Below are positions 1-6,620 of a stretch of DNA of 64,000 nt, one piece after another. The stretch spans positions 868,001 through 932,000 of the forward strand of contig NZ_BEWC01000001.1 of NCBI RefSeq assembly GCF_003112575.1, given 5' to 3'. The first letter of the stretch is position 1, and every line of letters starts with the position of its first letter. The position numbers and the translations under genes are program-made. The stretch comes from Streptomyces ardesiacus. GTDB lineage: Bacteria; Actinomycetota; Actinomycetes; Streptomycetales; Streptomycetaceae. The notes under the pieces were generated by a model that had not been told where the DNA came from, made no database searches, and saw nothing but the letters and a program-made list of their open reading frames with translations.

Positions 1-231
1 CGCCTCGACCACTTCCTGCGCTTCATCGACGGCGGCCGCCGGATCCACCAGGTCCTCGCCTCCGCCGACGCCAACTGCTCCCCGCTCGGCTGGCCAGGCG
101 TCAAGGGGCACACCGTCAACTACATCTTCGAGGACCTCATCCCGGACCTGCGCTCCGCCGGCCTCGACGACACGGCGATCAAGACGATCTTCGTCGACAA
201 CCCCGCCGCCTTCCTGACCCTGCAGAAGTAG
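1..231 (+). CDS. Phosphotriesterase-family metallohydrolase (3' end only)
   Basis: The window opens inside this gene; 76 C-terminal residues and a TAG stop are visible. The segment VLASADANCSPLGWPG carries the Asp that in the phosphotriesterase (PTE) family binds the binuclear metal centre, and the tail FEDLIPDLRSAGL...FVDNPAAFL matches the usual last helix of PTE-like amidohydrolases. Family members hydrolyse phosphotriesters, lactones or other esters. It is the first visible gene of a same-strand run: the FAD monooxygenase starts 12 bases after the stop, behind a GAGAGAA ribosome-binding site. The N-terminal HxH metal motif and the start lie outside the window, so the substrate class cannot be judged. 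Confidence 0.8.
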   Translation, partial: RLDHFLRFIDGGRRIHQVLASADANCSPLGWPGVKGHTVNYIFEDLIPDLRSAGLDDTAIKTIFVDNPAAFLTLQK

Positions 232-243
232 AGAGAACCAATC

Positions 244-1356
244 ATGCAGCTCTCGGACCTCGAGAACCTCAAAATCGCCGTCGTCGGAGCCGGGTACGGA
301 GGTGCCGCCGCCGCCAAGGCGCTCAGCCTCCTGGGCGCCCAGGTGGACGTCTACGAGCAGGCCAGTCGCATCCGCGAGGTCGGCGCCGGAATCGGTCTGC
401 GCCCCTCCACCATGATCCGCTTCCGCGAGTGGGGCATCTTCGACGCGATCGCCGAGGTCACCTCGCCGAGCGACTACTTCGAGATCCTCACCGCCACCGG
501 CGACCCCCTCATGAAGGAGGCGTGGCCCGCCGACGGCGAGCAGGTCCATACCCACCTGATCCACCGAGGCGACTTCATAGACGCCCTCCTCGGCGTGCTT
601 CCCGGGGGCATGGTGCACCTCGGCCACAAGCTGGAGAGCGTCGAGGAAAAGGGTGAGGGCGCCATCCTCACCTTCGCGAACGGCACCACGGCCGAGGCGG
701 ACCTGGTCGTCGGCGCCGACGGCATCAAGTCGGTCGTCCGCCACCAGCTGTTCAGCCAGCAGCCCCCGGTGTTCTCCGGCGAGCACGCCTACCGCACGGT
801 GATCTCCACCGACGCCGCCCAGGGCATGGTCGTCGACGACAACCTGCGCATGTACATCGGCCGCGGCACCAAGGTCTACCTGCTGCCGCTGCGCCACCGC
901 GGCCAGGTGTCCTTCGACATCACCGCCCTCAACCCGGACGGCACCTGGGCGCCGCAGGTCACCAAGGAGAACCTGCTCAAGACGGTCGAGGGCTTCGACG
1001 AGCGCCTGGTGGCCATCACCCGCGACCTCGACATGGACACCGTGAACATCCGCGCGGTGTACGACATCGACCCCGTCGACACCTGGCACACGGACTCCGT
1101 CGTCCTCGTCGGCGACGCCGCCCACTCGATGCTCCACCACCAGGGACAGGGCGCCAACTCGGCCATCGAGGACGGCGGCGCGCTCGCCGACGCCCTGAAG
1201 CAGGCCGACTCCCTGAAGGAGGCGCTCGCCCTCTACCAGGCCACCCGCAAGCCGGTGACCGACGAACTGCAGCGCATCTCGCGGCAGGGATGGACCGAGG
1301 AAGAGATCAACGACGTTTTTCCCGGCCAGAAGCCCGCCGCCGCAGGACAGGAGTGA
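244..1356 (+). CDS. FAD-dependent monooxygenase (aromatic hydroxylase type)
   Basis: 370-residue group A flavoprotein monooxygenase, which uses NAD(P)H and O2 to hydroxylate, usually, an aromatic ring. Visible motifs: the FAD-binding GAGYGG at residues 15-20 followed by an acidic residue after the second strand (VDVYEQ), the DG motif VVGADGIKSVVR near 155-166, and the second FAD motif VLVGDAAHSM at about 287-296 followed by the QGQGANSAIEDG segment. Overall layout resembles salicylate hydroxylase and 6-hydroxynicotinate 3-monooxygenase. Length is normal for the single-component class. It sits between a PTE-like enzyme and a run of esterases with 4-20 base gaps, so it probably hydroxylates an intermediate that the hydrolases release or consume; the substrate is not readable. 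Confidence 0.88.
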   Translation: MQLSDLENLKIAVVGAGYGGAAAAKALSLLGAQVDVYEQASRIREVGAGIGLRPSTMIRFREWGIFDAIAEVTSPSDYFEILTATGDPLMKEAWPADGEQVHTHLIHRGDFIDALLGVLPGGMVHLGHKLESVEEKGEGAILTFANGTTAEADLVVGADGIKSVVRHQLFSQQPPVFSGEHAYRTVISTDAAQGMVVDDNLRMYIGRGTKVYLLPLRHRGQVSFDITALNPDGTWAPQVTKENLLKTVEGFDERLVAITRDLDMDTVNIRAVYDIDPVDTWHTDSVVLVGDAAHSMLHHQGQGANSAIEDGGALADALKQADSLKEALALYQATRKPVTDELQRISRQGWTEEEINDVFPGQKPAAAGQE

Positions 1357-1360
1357 CCCC

Positions 1361-2284
1361 GTGACACTGCACCCCGAGATCGCCAAGTTCCTCGCCACCC
1401 TCCCGGCCCCGCCCGAGGGCCCGCTGGACCCCGTCGCCATGCGCGCCGCCGACGAAGCCCACGTCGCCCCGCCCGAGGAGCGCCTGCCGCTGCACGCCGT
1501 CGAGGACGTGACGGCGACGACGCCCGCCGTCGAGGTACCGGTCCGCGTCTACACCCCCGTCGAGGCCGAACGCCACGGCGTCCTCGTGTACTTCCACGGC
1601 GGAGCGTTCTTCCTCGGCAGCCTGGACACCCACGACCACGTCGCCCGCTCGCTGGCGAAGGAGACCGGCCTCAAGGTCGTCTCCGTCGGCTACCGCCTGG
1701 CACCCGAGGCGGCCTTCCCGGCCGGCCTCGACGACTGCTACGCGGTCGTGCGCTGGGCCGCGCAGGACGGCAACGGACTGGACTGGGACGGCACGACCCT
1801 GGCCGTCGCCGGCGACAGCTCCGGCGGCACCTTCGCCGCGGCCGTCGCCGCCCGGGCCCACGACGACGGCTTCGACCGGATCACCCACCAGATCCTGTAC
1901 TACCCGTCGCTCGACCTGGACTTCGACGTCGACCGCTACCCGTCGCTGCGGGAGAACGCCGTGGGCTACGGCCTGGAGACCGCGGGACTGAAGCCGTTCA
2001 ACGCGTTCTACCTCGACAGCGGCGCCGACCCCGCCGACCCGCTCGTGTCGCCCGTCAAGCGGGCCGACCTCACCGGCCTGCCGCCCGCCCTGGTCGTCAC
2101 CGCCGAGCACGACCCGATGCGCGACGAGGGCGAGCTCTACGGCGCCCGGCTGCACGACGCCGGCGTCCCGGCGACGGTCAGCCGGTACGAGGGCGCGGGC
2201 CACGGCTTCGTCCAGCACTTCTCGTGGATCCAGGAATACCACCGGGTCTTCGAGGAGACCGCCGCCTTCCTCGGCCGGCGCTGA
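1361..2284 (+). CDS. Alpha/beta hydrolase, hormone-sensitive-lipase family esterase
   Basis: 307-residue carboxylesterase of the HSL (alpha/beta hydrolase fold-3) family. The oxyanion-hole motif HGGAF is at residues 80-84, the nucleophile elbow GDSSGG at 151-156 (Ser153), and the remaining triad residues are Asp251 (AEHDPMRDE) and His281 (GAGHGF). No signal peptide, so it acts in the cytoplasm on a soluble ester. The GTG start at 1361 lies 4 bases after the monooxygenase stop, with GGACAGGAG placed as ribosome-binding site inside the previous gene, which suggests translational coupling. Enzymes of this family favour short acyl esters; the true substrate is unknown. Confidence 0.88.
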   Translation: MTLHPEIAKFLATLPAPPEGPLDPVAMRAADEAHVAPPEERLPLHAVEDVTATTPAVEVPVRVYTPVEAERHGVLVYFHGGAFFLGSLDTHDHVARSLAKETGLKVVSVGYRLAPEAAFPAGLDDCYAVVRWAAQDGNGLDWDGTTLAVAGDSSGGTFAAAVAARAHDDGFDRITHQILYYPSLDLDFDVDRYPSLRENAVGYGLETAGLKPFNAFYLDSGADPADPLVSPVKRADLTGLPPALVVTAEHDPMRDEGELYGARLHDAGVPATVSRYEGAGHGFVQHFSWIQEYHRVFEETAAFLGRR

Positions 2285-2304
2285 ACCCGCAGGGAGGGAA
2301 CACC

Positions 2305-3246
2305 ATGACGCACGACCCGGTCGCCGTCCACCCCCTGGTCTCGCCCTGGGGCCGGTTCGGGCTGTACAGCTTCTTCATCGACGCGCCCGAACCGGCGATC
2401 GTCGACACCGGGATCGCCTCCTCGCCCGCCGAGGGCATGGCCCCCGCGCTCGAGGCGATCGGACGCCGTGTCGAGGACGTGCGGTGGATCCTGTTGACGC
2501 ACGGTCACATCGACCACGTCGGCGGTGCGCACGCCCTGTGGGAGCTCACCGGACGCCGAGCCCAGGTCGTGATCCACGAGGCCGACGCACCGATGCTCCG
2601 CTCGCGCCGGGCGCACGTCGAGGAGTACCTCGCCGGACGGGGCCGGTACCTGGCCGACCCCGACGGCGAGGCCAAGGTGACGGCCGCCGCGAACGCCGTC
2701 ATCTCCGGTGAGATGGAGCCCTCCCTGCTGGTGAAGGGCGGCGAGACGCTGTCCCTCGGCGGTGACGTCACCGTGTCGGTGCACGCGATCCCCGGCCACA
2801 CCCCGGGCTCCGTCGCGTACGTCGTCGACGGGCAGCGCTCCGTCTTCACCGGCGACGCCGTCCAGGTCCACGGCGCCGCCAACGGTTTCCCCGGCTACAC
2901 GGACCCGGCGGCCTACCGCGCGAGCCTGGAGCACCTGCGCGACGAGGTCCGCCCGCGCCACCTCTACCTGGGACACCCCTACCGCCGCGCCGACGGCACC
3001 CCGTACGGCGTCGAACTCGACGCGACGCAGGCCCAGGAGGCCATCACCCAGAGTCTGGACATCGAGGCCCGGGTCGCCACGGCCGCCTGCGCATGCCTGG
3101 CCGAGGGCCTGCGACGGACGGACTCCCCGTACTCGCCGTTCGCCCCCGCCGCCGAGGAACTCGGCTACACCGGCGATCCCACGCTGGAACCGTCGCCGTT
3201 CTTCACCTCGATGCACGGCTACCGCCTGCGCAACCAGAATTCGTGA
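2305..3246 (+). CDS. MBL-fold metallo-hydrolase
   Basis: 313-residue metallo-beta-lactamase-fold hydrolase. The zinc motif HxHxDH is seen as THGHIDHVGG at residues 65-74; further ligands are in IPGHTPGS and FTGDAV, and a C-terminal His in YLGHPY. The layout fits the glyoxalase II/lactonase-like branch that opens thioesters or lactones. A longer frame runs upstream into the previous gene, but ATG 2305 has GGAGGGAA in position and gives a normal N-terminus. It is the fourth gene of the hydrolase operon, 20 bases after the esterase and 17 before the CocE-like gene. Whether it is a lactonase, as in quorum quenching, cannot be decided from motifs. Confidence 0.85.
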   Translation: MTHDPVAVHPLVSPWGRFGLYSFFIDAPEPAIVDTGIASSPAEGMAPALEAIGRRVEDVRWILLTHGHIDHVGGAHALWELTGRRAQVVIHEADAPMLRSRRAHVEEYLAGRGRYLADPDGEAKVTAAANAVISGEMEPSLLVKGGETLSLGGDVTVSVHAIPGHTPGSVAYVVDGQRSVFTGDAVQVHGAANGFPGYTDPAAYRASLEHLRDEVRPRHLYLGHPYRRADGTPYGVELDATQAQEAITQSLDIEARVATAACACLAEGLRRTDSPYSPFAPAAEELGYTGDPTLEPSPFFTSMHGYRLRNQNS

Positions 3247-3263
3247 CTCAGGAGCACCTCCTC

Positions 3264-5009
3264 ATGACCGACCCCCAGACGATCCGCGCGGGCGCACAGA
3301 GCATCGCCGTCCGCAAGGACCTCCGTGTCCCGATGCGCGACGGCGTCACCCTCGCGGCCGACACCTACAGCGGCCTCGACGACGCCCCCCGGCCCGCTCT
3401 CGTGGCCCTGAGCCCGTACGGCAAGGAACTCCAGGCCCTCGCGCTGACCACCCCGCCGCAGCGTCGGCCCAGCCCCATGTGGGACGGCTGCATCGAGGCC
3501 GGCGACATCGCGCGCGTCGTCGAGGAGGGATACGTCCACGTCATCGGCGACCTGCGGGGCTCCGGCGCGTCCGAGGGCGAGCACATCGGCAACTACAACG
3601 CCGGCGGCCTCTCGCTGGGCCAGGACGCCTACGACTTCATCGAGTGGGTCGCGGCCCAGCCCTGGTGCGACGGCAACGTCGGCATGATCGGCATCTCCTA
3701 CTTCGGCTCGATGCAGGTACTGGCCGCGGCCGAGCGCCCGCCGTCCCTCAAGGCCGTCTTCGTCAGCGGCGGCCACTACGACTTCTACGAGACCACGTAC
3801 CACGGCGGCGTCATGTGGTTCATGCCGCGCGCAGCCCGCGAGGGCCGCGGGGGCGACTCCGGCTGGGCCTTCACCGACGGCGTCAAGTCCCGCATGCTGG
3901 AGACGTACTCGCCCGAGGAGATCAAGAGGCGCGTCGCCGAACGCCTGAAGGACCCGGACGTGGCTGCCTGGCCCAACCTGGTGCATGTCCTCAACTACCC
4001 GAAGAACCACGAAGCGTGGTTCGACATCGTGATGAACGACCTCGACGGCGAGTGGTACGAGGAGCGCAACCCGATCACCCTCGCGCCGAACATCGACATC
4101 CCGGTCTGGCTCCAGATCGACCAGGGCCGCGGCTGGACGATGGACGGCACCATCGAGCTCTTCCGCGCGCTCAAGGGCCCCAAGAAACTCGACATCGGCC
4201 CCTACCCGCCCATGCAGTCGCGGCCCTTCATCGAAGAGCACGACAAGATGTTCCGCTGGTACGAGTACTGGCTGAAGGGCGTCGACAACGGGATCATGGA
4301 CGAGCCGGCGGTGACCGTGCACGTCGAGGGCTCCCGGCAGCACGTCACCGGCGACCAGTGGCCGCCGAAGGACGTCGAGCACCGCCCCCTCTACCTGCGC
4401 CCCAGGCACAAGCTGTCCTTCGAGCCCGAGGCGATGGGCGCCGAGCACGCCGTGCCCGACGGTTTCTACCAGGCACCGCTGACCGTCACCGACAAGGTGG
4501 AGATCCTCAGCTGGTCCACCGAGCCGTTCACCGAGCCCACCGAGATGATCGGCCAGGGCGCGGCACACCTGTTCGCCGAGATCGACCAGCCCGACACCAA
4601 CTTCATCCTGCGCATGTGGGACGAGGCCCCCGGCGGCAAGCGGCAGCTCATCACGACCGCCTACCTCAAGGCGTCGCACCGCGAGCTGGACGAGGAGCGC
4701 ACCACCGAGGGCGACCCGCACCACCCGCACACCCGCGCGGTGGCGGTCGAGCCGGGGAAGATCGAGGAGTACGTGCTGCGGGTCTACCCGTTCGCGGCGA
4801 CCTTCCTGCCGGGGCACCGGCTGGTCGTGGAGCTGTCCAACGACGAGCCGTTGGCCGACGAGCACAACGCGCTGCTGCCGCCGGACGCCTTCCACCTGCC
4901 GGTGGGCCGGCCCGTCACCCACAAGATCTACCGGGACGCGGCACACCCCTCCCGCCTGGTGCTGCCGTTCACGACGACGACGGCGGCAGCACGGGACGCG
5001 AGTCGGTAG
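3264..5009 (+). CDS. CocE/NonD-family hydrolase (X-Pro dipeptidyl-peptidase-like)
   Basis: 581-residue serine hydrolase of the CocE/NonD family (cocaine esterase, alpha-amino acid ester hydrolase). The N-terminal domain has the family opening VPMRDGVTLAADTY, the segment IGDLRGSGASEGE, and the nucleophile elbow GISYFG with Ser145. The C-terminal half (from about residue 330) matches the jelly-roll X-Pro dipeptidyl-peptidase C-terminal domain. Length is close to cocaine esterase. The start is ATG 3264, preceded by CAGGAGCACC; an upstream extension of the frame only overlaps the previous gene. Last gene of the operon: with PTE-like, MBL and HSL-type enzymes it gives four unrelated hydrolase folds side by side. 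Confidence 0.85.
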   Translation: MTDPQTIRAGAQSIAVRKDLRVPMRDGVTLAADTYSGLDDAPRPALVALSPYGKELQALALTTPPQRRPSPMWDGCIEAGDIARVVEEGYVHVIGDLRGSGASEGEHIGNYNAGGLSLGQDAYDFIEWVAAQPWCDGNVGMIGISYFGSMQVLAAAERPPSLKAVFVSGGHYDFYETTYHGGVMWFMPRAAREGRGGDSGWAFTDGVKSRMLETYSPEEIKRRVAERLKDPDVAAWPNLVHVLNYPKNHEAWFDIVMNDLDGEWYEERNPITLAPNIDIPVWLQIDQGRGWTMDGTIELFRALKGPKKLDIGPYPPMQSRPFIEEHDKMFRWYEYWLKGVDNGIMDEPAVTVHVEGSRQHVTGDQWPPKDVEHRPLYLRPRHKLSFEPEAMGAEHAVPDGFYQAPLTVTDKVEILSWSTEPFTEPTEMIGQGAAHLFAEIDQPDTNFILRMWDEAPGGKRQLITTAYLKASHRELDEERTTEGDPHHPHTRAVAVEPGKIEEYVLRVYPFAATFLPGHRLVVELSNDEPLADEHNALLPPDAFHLPVGRPVTHKIYRDAAHPSRLVLPFTTTTAAARDASR

Positions 5010-5444
5010 AGGGCGCGGCACGCAGCCGCCCAGACCGCGGCGGCCTCGGCGGCGCAGAAGACGGCGCCGACGCCCCGTGTCATCGCGTGCGGTGAACGCG
5101 TGTCACCCGCTTCCGGCTTTCAGCAGGCTCATCGAGCTGCCCGGCAGGCCCGGTTGGGGCGTCCGGTACGCCACCGCGCCCATCACGCCCGGCGGTAACT
5201 CCGCCCACTGGTGAGCCAGGTCGCCGTCCGCAGTACCCCAGCCACGACGACGCCGCAGAGGACCGACGGGCCATCCCGGCGCATCCGGCCGAGCGCTCAG
5301 TACACGGGCCCCCGTGACCCGCCTGCCCATGCGGAAGCGCCCCAGGATCCGCCCGCCCGGTCCCAGGCCGGCCCGTGGGACCGCCGGAGGCGCCCCGTTG
5401 GGGACAATGGGGGCGGTCAGGCGGCGGCGAGGTGGGAGACGGGT
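5010..5444. other. Intergenic region between hydrolase operon and LacI gene
   Basis: 435 bases with no gene I can support. A minus-strand reading over about 5103-5215 has coding-like amino acid composition (ending SSMSLLKAGSG) but no recognisable family and no clear start, so it may be the remnant of a lost gene. The 3' end must hold the LacI gene promoter; GGTGGGAG at 5431-5438 is its ribosome-binding site. No strong terminator hairpin was found after the CocE-like gene. Confidence 0.4.
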
Positions 5445-6485
5445 ATGGCGGGCGAGAGTGGTCCGGTGACACTGCGGGGGATCGCGGAACGGCTCGGGCT
5501 GCACGTCTCGACGGTCTCCCGGGTCCTCAACGGCCCCTCCGGTGAGCAGGGCCGCGCGGCGTCGGGCGAGACGGCACGGCGGATCCGGGAGCTGGCCGAC
5601 GAACTCGGCTACCGGCCCAACCCGCACGCCACCAGCCTGCGCACCCGGCGCAGCAACCTGGTCGGGGTGCTCTTCCCGCGGCTGTCGGAGATCGTGGTGG
5701 CCACCATCTACGAGGGCGTGGAGGAGGAGGCGACCCGGCGGGGGCTCTCCACCTTCGTCACCAACACCCACGACGACCCCGCCACCCAGCGCGAGCGGAT
5801 CGGAATGGTCCTGGGCCGCCGGGTGGACGGCCTCATCATCGGCGACGCACACCTGGACGGGGCCGCCCTGGCCGACCCGGCCCTGGACGGCACGCCCTTC
5901 GTGCTCGTCAACCGCCGCACCGACACCGGCCACCCCGCGGTCACCTGCGACGACCGGCTGGGCGGGCGCCGTGTGGCCGAGCATTTCCTGGACCTGGGCC
6001 ACCGCCGGGTGGCCGTCATCGCCGGTGAGCCCTTCGCCAGCACCGGAACCGACCGCACCACCGGCTTCACCGACCGCTACCGCGAGGCCGGTCTGCCGCT
6101 GCCCGCGCACTGGGTGCGGCACTGCGGATTCGACACGGCCGGCGGGCACCGGGCCGCCGCCGAGTTGCTGAGCGGCCCCGACCGGCCGACGGCGATCTTC
6201 GCCGTGAACGACCTCGCGGCGATCGGCACCATGGGCGCCGCCCGCGACCTGGGCCTGCGCCTCGGCGAAGACCTCGCGCTGGCCGGGTTCAACGACACGC
6301 CGCTCGCCGCCGAACTGCCCGTACCGCTCACCAGCGTTCGCTCGCCCATGGCCGAGCAGGGCAGACGCGCCGTGCGGCTGCTGCTGCGACGTATCGCGGG
6401 CGAGCCCGTCGCCTCGGAGATGCTCGGGCCCGAACTGGTGGTGCGGGCCTCCTCGGGCGCGCAGATCGGGCCGCCCCCGCGGTGA
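5445..6485 (+). CDS. LacI-family transcriptional regulator
   Basis: 346-residue LacI/GalR repressor. The DNA-binding helix-turn-helix is residues 8-30 (VTLRGIAERLGLHVSTVSRV, then LNG), including the hinge start RPNPHA; the rest is a periplasmic-binding-protein-like sensor domain (VGVLFPRLSEI..., AIFAVNDLAAIG, LALAGFNDT). ATG 5445 is chosen because it has GGTGGGAG 6 bases upstream and puts the helix-turn-helix at the usual N-terminal position; a frame open from 5211 adds an unusual arginine-rich leader. It lies between the hydrolase operon and the kinase gene, in the same direction. Two LacI-like operator cores are found just downstream at 6556-6579, so it probably controls the kinase gene and perhaps the operon. 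Confidence 0.88.
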   Translation: MAGESGPVTLRGIAERLGLHVSTVSRVLNGPSGEQGRAASGETARRIRELADELGYRPNPHATSLRTRRSNLVGVLFPRLSEIVVATIYEGVEEEATRRGLSTFVTNTHDDPATQRERIGMVLGRRVDGLIIGDAHLDGAALADPALDGTPFVLVNRRTDTGHPAVTCDDRLGGRRVAEHFLDLGHRRVAVIAGEPFASTGTDRTTGFTDRYREAGLPLPAHWVRHCGFDTAGGHRAAAELLSGPDRPTAIFAVNDLAAIGTMGAARDLGLRLGEDLALAGFNDTPLAAELPVPLTSVRSPMAEQGRRAVRLLLRRIAGEPVASEMLGPELVVRASSGAQIGPPPR

Positions 6486-6555
6486 ACGCGAAAGCGTAGA
6501 GCCGCCCCGAGCACCATCAGTTCGCTTCCTCACGAGGTCGGCGGGCTTCGCTGCC

Positions 6556-6591
6556 CAAACGATTGGCGCAAACGATTGGGTAGAGCATACT
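6556..6591 (+). promoter_or_regulatory. Promoter with two tandem LacI-like operator cores
   Basis: The 11-mer CAAACGATTGG occurs twice with a 13-base period (6556-6566 and 6569-6579). Its core AAACGATT, with a central CG, is what many LacI/GalR proteins bind. The copies flank a good sigma-70-type promoter: TTGGCG at 6563-6568, a 17-base spacer and CATACT at 6586-6591. Start of transcription would be near 6598, 23 bases before the kinase start. A repressor bound here would block polymerase. Confidence 0.55.
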
Positions 6592-6620
6592 GGCCTCGGA
6601 ACGCACGTCCGGCTACGGCG

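Noticed and set aside
2762..5095. 777-codon plus-strand frame overlapping the MBL and CocE-like genes
   Set aside because: Arg/Pro/Thr-rich shadow frame; the true genes in this region have full catalytic motifs in another frame.
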